DNA of 64,000 bases, taken from the NCBI RefSeq assembly GCF_008692605.1, contig NZ_LFCT01000014.1:1-64000 (forward strand), written 5' to 3'. Position 1 is the first letter of the stretch. Each line of letters begins with the position of its first letter. Position numbers and translations under genes: made by a program. The notes beneath the pieces were generated by a model. The model was not told the DNA's origin and ran no database searches. It saw only the letters and a program-made list of their open reading frames with translations. Below are positions 55,589-64,000 of the stretch, piece by piece. The stretch comes from Sphingobium estronivorans. Its GTDB lineage: Bacteria; Pseudomonadota; Alphaproteobacteria; Sphingomonadales; Sphingomonadaceae.

Positions 55589-56983
55589 ATGGCTGAGAAT
55601 TACGATGTCATCGTTCTGGGTTCCGGCCCCGGCGGCTATGTAGCCGCGATCCGTTCGGCGCAACTGGGGCTGAAGACGGCCATCGTCGAGCGCGAAAATC
55701 TGGGCGGCATCTGCCTCAACTGGGGCTGCATCCCGACCAAGGCGCTGCTGCGTTCGGCGGAAATCTATCATTATATGCAGCATGCCAAGGATTATGGCCT
55801 GGTGGCTGAAAAGATCAGCGCGGACATCGAAGCCGTGGTGAAGCGCTCGCGCGGGGTCGCCAAGCAGCTCAACCAGGGCGTCACGCACCTGATGAAGAAG
55901 AACAAGATCACCGTCCATATGGGCGACGGCAAGCTGGTCGCGAAAGGCAAGCTCAGCGTCACCAAGGACGGCAAGACCGAGGAACTGACGGCGAAGAACA
56001 TCATCGTCGCCACCGGCGCCCGCGCCCGCGACCTGCCCTTCGCTCCGGCGGACGGCAAGCGGGTGTGGACCTATCGCCATGCGATGACCCCGCCGGAAAT
56101 GCCGACCAAGCTGCTGGTCATCGGTTCGGGCGCCATCGGGATCGAATTCGCCAGCTTCTACAATGATATGGGCGCTGAAGTGACCGTGGTCGAGATGCTG
56201 GACCGCGTGGTGCCGGTCGAGGATGCAGATGTTTCCGCATTCCTCGAAAAGGCGCTCAAGAAGCAGGGCATGACCATCATGACCGGCGCGGGTGTCGAGA
56301 AGCTGGAAGTCGGGGCCAGTGGCGTCAAGGCCGCGATCAAGGGCAAGGACGGCAAGATCGTCAATGGCGAATACAGCCATGTCATCGTCGCCATCGGCAT
56401 CGTTCCCAATACCGAGAATATCGGGCTGGAAACGCTGGGCGTGAAGACCGAACGCGGCCATATCGTCACCGACCCGAGCTGCAAGACCAATGTGGACGGC
56501 ATTTGGGCGATCGGCGACGTGACCGCTCCACCATGGCTGGCGCACAAGGCGAGCCATGAGGGGGTGATCGCGGCCGAGGCGATTGCGGGCAAGCATCCGC
56601 ATGCCATGGACGTGCGCAACATTCCGGGCTGCACCTACTGCCATCCGCAGATCGCCAGCGTCGGCCTGACCGAAGCCAAGGCGAAGGAATCCGGTTATGA
56701 GGTGAAGGTCGGGATGTTCCCCTTCATCGGCAACGGCAAGGCGATTGCGCTGGGCGAGGCCGAGGGCTTCACCAAGACGGTGTTTGACGCCAAGACCGGC
56801 GAATTGCTGGGCGCGCATATGATCGGCGCGGAAGTGACCGAGATGATTCAGGGCTTCACCGTGGGCAAGACGCTGGAGACGACCGAGGCGGAATTGATGC
56901 ATACGGTCTTTCCGCATCCGACCATTTCGGAATCCATGCATGAAAGCGTGCTGGCCGCTTATGGGCGCGCGCTCCATATCTGA
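55589..56983 (+). CDS. lpdA: Dihydrolipoamide dehydrogenase (E3)
   Basis: 464 residues: FAD motif VLGSGPGGYVAAIRSAQLG, redox Cys42/Cys47 in GGICLNWGCIPT, NAD motif VIGSGAIGIEFASF, and C-terminal HTVFPHPTISE with the catalytic His-Glu pair. It reoxidises lipoamide in PDH. In one operon with pdhC and the thioesterase. Confidence 0.96.
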   Translation: MAENYDVIVLGSGPGGYVAAIRSAQLGLKTAIVERENLGGICLNWGCIPTKALLRSAEIYHYMQHAKDYGLVAEKISADIEAVVKRSRGVAKQLNQGVTHLMKKNKITVHMGDGKLVAKGKLSVTKDGKTEELTAKNIIVATGARARDLPFAPADGKRVWTYRHAMTPPEMPTKLLVIGSGAIGIEFASFYNDMGAEVTVVEMLDRVVPVEDADVSAFLEKALKKQGMTIMTGAGVEKLEVGASGVKAAIKGKDGKIVNGEYSHVIVAIGIVPNTENIGLETLGVKTERGHIVTDPSCKTNVDGIWAIGDVTAPPWLAHKASHEGVIAAEAIAGKHPHAMDVRNIPGCTYCHPQIASVGLTEAKAKESGYEVKVGMFPFIGNGKAIALGEAEGFTKTVFDAKTGELLGAHMIGAEVTEMIQGFTVGKTLETTEAELMHTVFPHPTISESMHESVLAAYGRALHI

Positions 56984-57692
56984 TCGGCGTAAAGTCGTGA
57001 CAAAGGGCGCGGGAGCTTTGGCTCTCGCGCTTTTTTGCATTTTCGGGATTGCGCTGGCGCAGAGACACGGGCTGTTCGATGCGCTGAACATCGGTCTGAT
57101 GGGGATGGCGGGTCGGGCGCGGGACAGTATCGCGGGGAGCATCGGTACCGCGATCATGCAAATGGCTTCGGCGGTGGGCGGGACAGCGGGGCGGCTTATC
57201 CTGTTGGGGCTTTGCCTGCTGGGCCTCTGGAGGCGAGGGCGTGCACGGGCTTTCTGGCTGCTGGGGGTGGTGATTGGCGGTATGCTGCTCAACCTCGCGC
57301 TCAAGCAGGGTTTTGCCGCACCTCGGCCCGATTTGCTGCCGCATCTCGACATGGTCGACAGCTATAGTTTTCCCAGCGGCCATGCTGCGGGGAACATGGT
57401 CTTTTTCGGGGCGCTGGCAATGCTGGCGGGGCGGCGTTCGACCTATGTCGCAGCGGGACTGGCGATCGCGCTCATCGGAATCAGCCGGGTTTGGCTGGGC
57501 GTGCATTGGCCGAGCGACGTGCTGGCGGGATGGATCGAAGGGTTGGGCTGGCTGGTGCTCTGTGGCGTCTGGCTACCAGCGCGGCGAGGGCAGGATGAGG
57601 GCACGGGAGAGGCTGTGATGCGGGGGCATGCCGTCAGCAGTGACGAAGCCATGGACCCAGAAGCTGTCGAAGGTGGTCGCGGCGGCGATTGA
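56961..57692 (+). CDS. PAP2-family phosphatase, membrane
   Basis: Up to 243 residues with about six helices. All three PAP2 motifs are present: KQGFAAPRPD, SYSFPSGHAAGN and SRVWLGVHWPSD. Family members dephosphorylate lipid or undecaprenyl phosphates. The start is uncertain: ATG 56961 overlaps lpdA by 23 bp, and GTG 56997 is the alternative. The last ~40 residues (after LPARR) are hydrophilic, unlike the family end, and are encoded opposite the 3' end of the DUF2142 gene. Confidence 0.87.
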   Translation: MGARSISDRRKVVTKGAGALALALFCIFGIALAQRHGLFDALNIGLMGMAGRARDSIAGSIGTAIMQMASAVGGTAGRLILLGLCLLGLWRRGRARAFWLLGVVIGGMLLNLALKQGFAAPRPDLLPHLDMVDSYSFPSGHAAGNMVFFGALAMLAGRRSTYVAAGLAIALIGISRVWLGVHWPSDVLAGWIEGLGWLVLCGVWLPARRGQDEGTGEAVMRGHAVSSDEAMDPEAVEGGRGGD

Positions 57693-59060
57693 CAGCAGCA
57701 GCAGCGCCGATCCGGCGAACAGCATGTGGGCGCCTCGGACCGGTTCTGCGGGCATGAGGGCGAGCAGGACGAGCGGCATGATCGGCAGGAAATAACGACC
57801 CTGCGTCCCCTGGATATAGTCCGCACCGAGCGGTGTCCCGGTCAGATACATGGCGGTTTCGATCAGCAGCGCAGTGCCTGCCGCGATGGCCAGCCACCAG
57901 AGTCGCTGGCCGAGGGAGAAGCGCATGGTCGAGGCGCTGAGGATAGCACCGCCGAGCATCAGCAGCGCCAGCGGATAAGCGAGCAGCGGCAGCAGGATCG
58001 CGTTCCAGCCGAACCGGCCGACGAGTTGCAACGCATAGACCGGCGCGCGCTCCACGATGCTGGTCGCGAGTATATGGAGATAGGCCAGCGGATCGCGGAG
58101 GATCACCGCCAGTTGCGCGGCCAGCGGCGCGGTCGTGACGGTCTCGCCGGTCTTGCGCGACACGATATGGTAGAGCGCCTGACTGCCGCCGGAGAATTTC
58201 ATCCAGAGGAGGAAGACGGTCGCGCCCAGCGCCATGGCGGCGAGCAACAGCCATGGGCCAGGATTCCGCCGGTTGTCCGGCCAGCGCAACCCTGCCGCCA
58301 TCAACGGCAGATAGACGCCCTTGGCAAGGGCAAGGAGCGGCGCGGTCAGGAAGAGCGCTGTATTCTTGATGGGTGTCGAGTGGGTGAAGCCGATACGAAG
58401 CGCGAGGGCGAGACCGAGAAAACCGACGCTGTTGATGATCGCATCCGGCGAGAGCGACCCGTTCTGATAGCAGAAGGTCGGCAGCAGCGCGGTCGCAAGC
58501 ATGGCGTTGCGGCCGAAGGGAATCAGGGTCAGCGCGGTGCCGAGCAAAGCCAGCGCGATCAGGGCATTGACGACCCGGCCGCTGTAGAAGGCGCCGAGGC
58601 GGGGGAGGCCGAGGCGGTCGCCGGCTGCCAATCCCGCCGCGCCGGGCGCATAGAGGGTCGGGGCATAGTTGGCGACGTTGGGGAAGTCCGCGAAGCCGCG
58701 ATCCTTGGCGCCTTTCTCCTCGGCAGTCCATGCGTGGGACAGCATGGCTGGGTCGAACAGGCGCGGCGTGGCGGAAGCGCTGGTCGGGAACTGAACGTCG
58801 TGCAGGTCGATGGCGGATCGGGGCAGTTCGGCGCCGATCATTGCGCCGCGCTGCTGCGTCAGGACATGGCCTTCGGAGAGAAGCAGCGCTTTCATATAAT
58901 GCTGGTTTTCGTCCGGGGCCTGAAAGGGTGGCGTGGTACAGGCGAAGAACAGGGTGAAGAGGCAGGTGAGCGCGAAGAGCCGCTTTTCCAGGCCGGTCCA
59001 TGGCGCACGATCCATCGATACGCGCCTTGCCGCCGCCGCTGCCCGTCTTTCCTGTCGCAT
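57573..59060 (-). CDS. DUF2142-family polytopic membrane protein
   Basis: 495 residues from ATG 59060, preceded by AGGGGGG at 4 nt; ATG 59015 is an alternative. The first helix is followed by the family motif PPFQAPDENQHY, then about ten more helices. DUF2142 proteins look like GT-C glycosyltransferases that use lipid-linked sugars; activity unproven. The 3' end overlaps the PAP2 gene by 120 bp. Confidence 0.87.
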   Translation of the reverse strand: MRQERRAAAAARRVSMDRAPWTGLEKRLFALTCLFTLFFACTTPPFQAPDENQHYMKALLLSEGHVLTQQRGAMIGAELPRSAIDLHDVQFPTSASATPRLFDPAMLSHAWTAEEKGAKDRGFADFPNVANYAPTLYAPGAAGLAAGDRLGLPRLGAFYSGRVVNALIALALLGTALTLIPFGRNAMLATALLPTFCYQNGSLSPDAIINSVGFLGLALALRIGFTHSTPIKNTALFLTAPLLALAKGVYLPLMAAGLRWPDNRRNPGPWLLLAAMALGATVFLLWMKFSGGSQALYHIVSRKTGETVTTAPLAAQLAVILRDPLAYLHILATSIVERAPVYALQLVGRFGWNAILLPLLAYPLALLMLGGAILSASTMRFSLGQRLWWLAIAAGTALLIETAMYLTGTPLGADYIQGTQGRYFLPIMPLVLLALMPAEPVRGAHMLFAGSALLLLSIAAATTFDSFWVHGFVTADGMPPHHSLSRALILPSPRW

Positions 59061-59203
59061 CTATCCCCCCTGCCGATCGGGCGGGAATTAACGCCAAGCG
59101 GTTAATATTTCGGAGGCCTGGCCGATCCGCATCAATCACAAAGTCGGGCCGGGGTAAGCCTTCGGTAATTTTTACACGCCATGGGCGAGGCGGGAGGAAT
59201 AGC

Positions 59204-59599
59204 ATGTATGTCATTGACTTCCGGCATGATCTCAATCTGCTCGACATTCGATGGACGGGCATCTTCACAGATGAGGTGATCGCCGATTATGCGCGGCTGC
59301 TGAAACGGCAATTCATCGAACAAGGATTCCAGCCGGGCTATTTGCTGCGGATGGACGTGACCGACAGCGCGGTCCAGACGCAGGACGCGGTGGGCTCTTT
59401 CGGCCGCAATCTGGGGGATTTCCCCAAGGCGCGGCGCATTGCCATCGTGACGCCCAGCGTCATTGCCCGGATGCAGGTACGCCGGGTCATGACCCAGCCC
59501 TATTTGCGGATATTCTCGCTGGCCAAGCCTGCGCTCAAATGGTTGCTGGCCGAGGCGGAACCGGCCGGCGGGCATGGACCCGCCGGGGTTCCTGATTAA
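59204..59599 (+). CDS. Hypothetical protein, STAS/SpoIIAA-like
   Basis: 131 residues from ATG 59204, preceded by GGGAGGAAT. Begins MYVIDFRHDLNLLDIRWTG, alternating strands and helices, with DVTDSAVQTQDAVGSFGRN in the middle; this recalls SpoIIAA-like STAS folds. Soluble. No firm family; single-gene unit with a hairpin after it. Confidence 0.7.
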   Translation: MYVIDFRHDLNLLDIRWTGIFTDEVIADYARLLKRQFIEQGFQPGYLLRMDVTDSAVQTQDAVGSFGRNLGDFPKARRIAIVTPSVIARMQVRRVMTQPYLRIFSLAKPALKWLLAEAEPAGGHGPAGVPD

Positions 59600-59603
59600 G
59601 ACA

Positions 59604-59657
59604 TCGCTTTAAAGCGAAGAAATGGCGCGGTTGATCTGATGGCATGGGATCAACCGC
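59604..59657. terminator. Palindrome and hairpin between convergent genes
   Basis: TCGCTTTAAAGCGA (59604-59617) is a perfect palindrome. GCGGTTGATC (59627-59636) pairs with GATCAACCGC (59648-59657). Placed between convergent genes, the second is a likely bidirectional terminator, though T-runs are weak. Confidence 0.5.
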
Positions 59658-59664
59658 TATCGGA

Positions 59665-60612
59665 TCAATTGTCTTCCTCGATCGCCTTTGCCGCCGGTGG
59701 ATGAAGGCGCAGGCGGCTGACGCGGCGGCCATCGCTGGCCAATACTTCCAGTTTCCAGCCGCTTTCCTGATGCTCGACGATTTCGCCTGGTTCGGGCACG
59801 CGACCGGCAATCACGAAGGCAAGGCCGCCCAGCGTGTCGACATCTTCCTCGATATCGGCAAGCTTTTCGTCGATTTCCTTGGCGACATCTTCCAGTTCGG
59901 CGCGGGCATCGGCTTCCCAGAGGCCGCCTTCCAGCGGAACCAGCATTGCCTCGGGTTCCTCGTCATGCTCGTCCTCGACTTCGCCGACGATCTCCTCGAC
60001 GAGATCCTCGAAAGTGAGCAAGCCTTCGGTGCCCGAATATTCGTCCAGCACGATAGCGAGATGGGTGCGCTTGGCGCGCATTTCCGCAAGCAGGTCGAGC
60101 GCGCCCATGCTTTCGGGCACGTAGAGCGGCTGGCGGATCAGCGGTTCCAGGCTGTCCGGAACCGGGGCTTTGCCTGCAAGGATCGCAAAGGCGTCGCGGA
60201 TATGGATCATGCCGACGATGGTGTCGAGCGTGTCGCGATAGACCGGGATGCGGCTATGTCCCGCTTCCGCGAACAGCGCGGCGAGGTCGGCGAAACTCGC
60301 CTTTTCCTCAATGGCGATGATGTCCGCGCGGGGGACAGCCACGTCATCGACCGTATGTTCGGAAAAATGAAGGAGGTTGCGGACCATCTGGCGCTCGATC
60401 GCCGACAGGTCGCCCTTGGCTGGATGGGACGTGCGTTCGTCCTGCTCATCCTCGTCATATTCGTCGAGGGTATCCTCCAACTCCTGGCGGAGGCTGGGGC
60501 TTTCTTCCTCACCGAAGAGCAGCGACTTCAGGCCGCTCCATAAACCGCCCTCGTGGCTACTACTGTCCGGTTCCTTAGAACCGTTGCCGTCCTTAGGACT
60601 GCCTTCCGCCAT
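59665..60612 (-). CDS. CorC-type CBS domain protein (hemolysin family)
   Basis: 315 residues: acidic N-terminus, two CBS domains (VDDVAVPRADIIAIEEK and LIRQPLYVPESMGALDLL), then the CorC_HlyC domain (GGLAFVIAGRVPEPGEIV). No membrane helices. CorC affects magnesium and cobalt efflux. It follows ybeY by 20 bp, as in many proteobacteria. Confidence 0.93.
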   Translation of the reverse strand: MAEGSPKDGNGSKEPDSSSHEGGLWSGLKSLLFGEEESPSLRQELEDTLDEYDEDEQDERTSHPAKGDLSAIERQMVRNLLHFSEHTVDDVAVPRADIIAIEEKASFADLAALFAEAGHSRIPVYRDTLDTIVGMIHIRDAFAILAGKAPVPDSLEPLIRQPLYVPESMGALDLLAEMRAKRTHLAIVLDEYSGTEGLLTFEDLVEEIVGEVEDEHDEEPEAMLVPLEGGLWEADARAELEDVAKEIDEKLADIEEDVDTLGGLAFVIAGRVPEPGEIVEHQESGWKLEVLASDGRRVSRLRLHPPAAKAIEEDN

Positions 60613-60632
60613 TTTACTTCCTGTTTCCTTTT

Positions 60633-61133
60633 TTAGCGATCCCCATAGGGATCGGAAATACCCAGGCTGATCAGCGATTGCGTCTCAAGAGCCTCCATCG
60701 CTTCGGCCTCGGCATCCTCCATATGATCATATCCCAGCAAATGAAAAGTCCCATGAATGATGAGATGGGTCGCATGGTCGGTAATGGAGATGCCTTTTTC
60801 TGCGGCTTCGGCGGCACAAACGCCCTCGGCCAGCACAATATCGCCCAATATGACTTCGCCGTCGTCGGTGTTGGCGGTGGCTTCGAGCAGATCGGCCTGC
60901 ACCATCGGGAAGGACAGGACGTTGGTCGGCTTGTCCTTGTCCCGATAGACGCGGTTGAGCTGATGAACCTCCTCGTCGGTCGTGAGCTTGACCGCGACCT
61001 CGTACAGCGCTTCGTCCGCGGCGAAGGCGGCATAGGGGCTGTGCGTGATCGCGGCGACGACGGCGCGCTGGGCCAGCAATTCCCAATCGGTATCGGGCCA
61101 GCCCTGATCGTGGAGGACGGCGACTTCAATCAT
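60633..61133 (-). CDS. ybeY: Endoribonuclease YbeY
   Basis: 166 residues with the metal-binding HGTFHLLGYDH (His-x3-His-x5-His) and LNRVYRDKDKPTNVLSFP. It takes part in 16S rRNA 3' processing and ribosome quality control. Lies between phoH and corC, the conserved order. Confidence 0.95.
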   Translation of the reverse strand: MIEVAVLHDQGWPDTDWELLAQRAVVAAITHSPYAAFAADEALYEVAVKLTTDEEVHQLNRVYRDKDKPTNVLSFPMVQADLLEATANTDDGEVILGDIVLAEGVCAAEAAEKGISITDHATHLIIHGTFHLLGYDHMEDAEAEAMEALETQSLISLGISDPYGDR

Positions 61134-61163
61134 TTGCTGGTAACTCCACGAAAGAACAGGGTT

Positions 61164-62168
61164 TTAGGCATCCGGCCCCTCATAAGCCTGGACGATGCGG
61201 CCGACGACCGGGTGACGGACGACGTCGCTGATGCCGAAGGGCACGACTGAAATGCCGTCCACGCCTTCAAGGCGTGCCACGGCGTCGGCCAAACCGGAAA
61301 TGCCCGGTTGCGGCAGGTCGACCTGGCGCGGGTCGCCGCAAATGACCATGCGGCTGCCTTCGCCGAAGCGAGTGAGGAACATCTTCATCTGCGCGACGGT
61401 GGTGTTCTGCGCCTCGTCCAGCACGATGAAAGCGTTGGCGAGCGTCCGGCCGCGCATGAAGGCGAGAGGGGCGATCTCGATCTCGCCGGACGCGATGCGG
61501 CGTTCGACCTGCTCGGCGGGGAGCGTGTCGTAGAGCGCATCGTAGATCGGGCGGAGATAGGGGTCGACCTTCTCCTTCATGTCGCCGGGCAGGAAGCCCA
61601 GGCGCTCGCCCGCTTCGACGGCGGGACGGGAGAGGATCAGGCGGTCGACGCTGCCGGTGATGAGCTGGCTCACCGCCTGCGCGACGGCGAGATAGGTCTT
61701 GCCGGTGCCTGCCGGACCCAGCGCGAAGATGATGTCGTTGCGGGTGAGCGCTTCCATGTACGTCACCTGCGTCGCGGAGCGCGGGACGATGGTTTTCTTG
61801 CGCGTGCGGATCATCACCTTGGGCGGTTCGGCCACATCATGGCGGATGATTCCGTCCAGCGTCGGTTCGGCGGACATGGCGATGACCGCCTCGACCGCAC
61901 CGGCGTCGATTTCCTGACCGGCGACGATGCGGTTGTAGAGGCCCGTCATCACGTCGCGGGCGCGGGCGGCGGCTTCGGCTTCGCCCTCGATCTGGAGCTT
62001 GTTGCCGCGTGCGGCGATATAAACGCCGAGGCGATTTTCGATGGCGACCAAATTCTGGTCATATTGACCGAATAGCGCGCCCAGCAAATGCGGGCGGTCG
62101 AAACTGACCTCCAGCCGGGCGCGTTCGGCGACCTCGCTGCGGTGGTTCTGGTTCGGTTTTTTCGACAT
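61164..62168 (-). CDS. ybeZ: PhoH-like ATPase (YbeZ)
   Basis: 334 residues: N-terminal KH-like region, Walker A GPAGTGKTYLA, Walker B FIVLDEAQNTT, and TRFGEGSRMVICGDPRQVDLP. PhoH proteins are predicted RNA helicase-like ATPases and act with YbeY. 30 bp upstream of ybeY. Confidence 0.93.
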   Translation of the reverse strand: MSKKPNQNHRSEVAERARLEVSFDRPHLLGALFGQYDQNLVAIENRLGVYIAARGNKLQIEGEAEAAARARDVMTGLYNRIVAGQEIDAGAVEAVIAMSAEPTLDGIIRHDVAEPPKVMIRTRKKTIVPRSATQVTYMEALTRNDIIFALGPAGTGKTYLAVAQAVSQLITGSVDRLILSRPAVEAGERLGFLPGDMKEKVDPYLRPIYDALYDTLPAEQVERRIASGEIEIAPLAFMRGRTLANAFIVLDEAQNTTVAQMKMFLTRFGEGSRMVICGDPRQVDLPQPGISGLADAVARLEGVDGISVVPFGISDVVRHPVVGRIVQAYEGPDA

Positions 62169-62290
62169 TCAGCAGCCTCCCTCTTCACCCGTCACACTCG
62201 CATGGGCGAGTATCCATCTCCTTCTCGTTGAGCCTGGCGGACAGGTTCGGAGATGGGTTCCCGTTGCCACGGGAACGACTGGTTTTGGGT

Positions 62291-63640
62291 TCAAGCGGCC
62301 TTCCTCCTGCTGGGTTCGCCGGCCAGACTGTTCGGGCCGGCGCTGATGATGTCGACTTCGATCATGTCGCCGATGCTGAGTTCCGGCGCGGTGACATGAA
62401 CGGATTGGAGCCATGGCGTCTTGCCGATGAGCTGGCCGGGATGGCGGCCCTTGCGCTCCAGCAAGATGTCGGTGGTGCGACCGACGGTGGCGGCATTGAA
62501 TTCAACCTGATGGCGGTTGATCAGCGCCTGAAGGCGGGCGAGGCGTTCATCCATTACTTCCGCTGGAATCTGGCCGTCCATGTCAGCGGCGGGTGTGCCG
62601 GGGCGCGGACTATATTTGAAGCTGTAGCATTGGGCGTAGCGGACCTGTTCGACGATCCTGAGCGTATCCTCGAACTCGGCGTCGGTCTCTCCCGGGAAGC
62701 CGACGATGAAGTCGCCCGACAGCGCGATGTCCGGGCGGGCCTGACGAACGCGTTCGATGATGCGAAGATAGCTGTCGGCGCTGTGGCTGCGGTTCATCGC
62801 CTTCAGCACCCGGTCGTTGCCCGACTGCACCGGCAGATGGAGGAAAGGCATCAGCTTGGGTTCGTCGCCATGGGCGGCGATCAGGCCGTCGCTCATGTCA
62901 TTGGGATGGCTGGTGGTGTAGCGGATGCGCTTCAGGGCGTCGATCTTCGCCAGTTCCCGGGCAAGGCCGTCCATGCCCTGCATCCGGCCCTTGTCATCCT
63001 CGCCCGTCCAGGCATTGACGTTCTGGCCGAGCAGGGTGATTTCGCGCACGCCGCCGTCGACCAGCGCCTTCGCTTCGTCGAGGATCGCGGACCATGTGCG
63101 GCTGATTTCCGCGCCGCGCGTATAGGGCACGACGCAATAGGTGCAGAATTTGTCGCAGCCTTCCATGATCGTCAGGAAGGCGGTGGGGCGCGCCTGTTTG
63201 GTGCGGGCCGGCAGGGCGCCGAATTTCGAGGCGAGCGGCATGTCGGTGTCGACGGCCTGCTCGCCGCGCCCGGCCTTGTCGATGAGGTCGGGCAGGCGGT
63301 GATAGGCTTGTGGGCCGACGACGATGTCGACATTGCGGGCGCGGCGCTGGATTTCGCTGCCCTCCGCCTGCGCGACGCAACCGGCGACGGCGATCATCGG
63401 ACGACTGCCATCCTCGCGCGTCATGCGGCCGATGTCGGAATAGACCTTGTCCACCGCCTTTTCGCGGATGTGGCAGGTGTTCAAAATGACGAGATCCGCC
63501 TCGGGGCCGTCGGCGGCGGCGGTCATGCCGCACTCGCCCAGCATCTCGGCCATACGCTCGCCATCATAGACGTTCATCTGGCAGCCGAAGGATTTGACGT
63601 GGAATGTCGCTGGAGTCTTTTGGGCGTCGTACCGATTCAT
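62291..63640 (-). CDS. miaB: tRNA 2-methylthio-N6-isopentenyladenosine synthase
   Basis: 449 residues: N-terminal MTTase domain with Cys in FGCQMNVYD, NTCHIREKA and GCVAQAEG; radical SAM CDKFCTYCVVPYTRG; C-terminal TRAM domain. It adds the methylthio group at A37 of tRNAs reading UNN codons. 10 bp after plsC and 122 bp before phoH. Confidence 0.96.
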   Translation of the reverse strand: MNRYDAQKTPATFHVKSFGCQMNVYDGERMAEMLGECGMTAAADGPEADLVILNTCHIREKAVDKVYSDIGRMTREDGSRPMIAVAGCVAQAEGSEIQRRARNVDIVVGPQAYHRLPDLIDKAGRGEQAVDTDMPLASKFGALPARTKQARPTAFLTIMEGCDKFCTYCVVPYTRGAEISRTWSAILDEAKALVDGGVREITLLGQNVNAWTGEDDKGRMQGMDGLARELAKIDALKRIRYTTSHPNDMSDGLIAAHGDEPKLMPFLHLPVQSGNDRVLKAMNRSHSADSYLRIIERVRQARPDIALSGDFIVGFPGETDAEFEDTLRIVEQVRYAQCYSFKYSPRPGTPAADMDGQIPAEVMDERLARLQALINRHQVEFNAATVGRTTDILLERKGRHPGQLIGKTPWLQSVHVTAPELSIGDMIEVDIISAGPNSLAGEPSRRKAA

Positions 63641-63649
63641 GCGGTCCAG

Positions 63650-64000
63650 CTATACAGGCGGCGCGTTGTTAGGGGAAGGCGGCAGGTGCTTTGTCAGGCT
63701 CGCCGCGATCCTTTCCTGCGTTACCGCCGCCAATGCCTTGCGATCCGGGCAGATTGCGGGGTCGAACGGCTCCAGGAAGCGCAGGGTGACATCCAGGCGG
63801 CCCTTGCGTTCCAGCAGCTTTTTTGCATTGGCGCCCGCCGGCTCGTTGCTGTGCCAGGCGATTTCGGGCGTGGCCGTGCCATAATCGATATGGACCGGCT
63901 GGATTCGCACCGAACGGGGCGGCGGGAGAAGGACGGATAGCAGCGAGGGTTTGAAGGGCAGCAGGCCGGTTCCGTCGCTGGTCGTGCCTTCGGGGAAGAG
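63650..64000 (-). CDS. plsC: 1-acyl-glycerol-3-phosphate acyltransferase (C-terminal part, start outside window)
   Basis: The frame is open to the window edge. The visible 116 residues begin LFPEGTTSDGTGLLPFKPSLL, which is acyltransferase motif III (FPEGT), followed by a typical C-terminal region (PVHIDYG). The upstream HxxxxD motif lies outside. PlsC makes phosphatidic acid. Its position before miaB matches other alphaproteobacteria. Confidence 0.88.
   Translation of the reverse strand, partial: LFPEGTTSDGTGLLPFKPSLLSVLLPPPRSVRIQPVHIDYGTATPEIAWHSNEPAGANAKKLLERKGRLDVTLRFLEPFDPAICPDRKALAAVTQERIAASLTKHLPPSPNNAPPV

Noticed and set aside
57726-59105. 459-codon plus-strand open frame opposite DUF2142
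   Set aside because: Low-complexity, charged product; the minus strand encodes a typical polytopic membrane protein.

Overview
The window is GC-rich and densely coded, with many 1-4 bp gene overlaps. It carries gcrA, a regulator restricted to alphaproteobacteria, and separate parE and parC genes. The mix of trehalose genes, a LapG-type protease next to a giant adhesin operon, and ManNAcA/OPX/Wzc exopolysaccharide genes fits a sphingomonad (Sphingobium/Sphingomonas-like) chromosome. This placement is inferred from gene content only. I see no prophage, insertion sequence, CRISPR array or rRNA; one tRNA (Thr, UGU) is present. Region 1 (1-12.0 kb) is a type I secretion surface-adhesin locus. It holds the 3' part of a very large repeat adhesin, an OmpA-domain protein, a TolC-family channel, an ABC exporter, a SleB-type cell-wall hydrolase and an HlyD-family adaptor, the last three joined by 4-bp overlaps. 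A convergent LapG-like periplasmic cysteine protease closes the locus. Together they look like a Lap-type biofilm system with added peptidoglycan functions. Region 2 (12-25 kb) has parE, gcrA, an ABC-2 permease, ugd, wecB-wecC, an OPX lipoprotein with a Wzc-like kinase (sugar-nucleotide supply and polysaccharide export), purQ-purS, a TauE/SafE transporter and purC. Region 3 (25-46.7 kb) has the trehalose operon otsB-GH15-otsA, a LysR regulator, parC, a GGDEF/EAL protein with a degenerate GGDEF site, a cca-nudix-DUF1285 operon, and assorted small enzymes. It also has a roughly 1-kb low-coding stretch (41.2-42.2 kb) with DnaA-box-like sites, a 22-codon ORF, a strong terminator and a large palindromic repeat. 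A glycosyltransferase and rarA follow; rarA overlaps a predicted RNase-H-fold gene by 4 bp. Region 4 (46.7-64 kb) is housekeeping: tRNA-Thr, glutathione peroxidase, a VIT transporter, an ABC-F protein, a SIMPL protein, RNase R and a universal stress protein. Then come pyruvate dehydrogenase E2 and E3 genes with a thioesterase between them, PAP2 and DUF2142 membrane proteins overlapping tail to tail, and the conserved cluster plsC-miaB-phoH-ybeY-corC on the minus strand. Short palindromic elements near gcrA and near 42 kb share sequence and keep paired stems through compensatory differences; a third, weaker relative lies between tolC and the ABC exporter gene.
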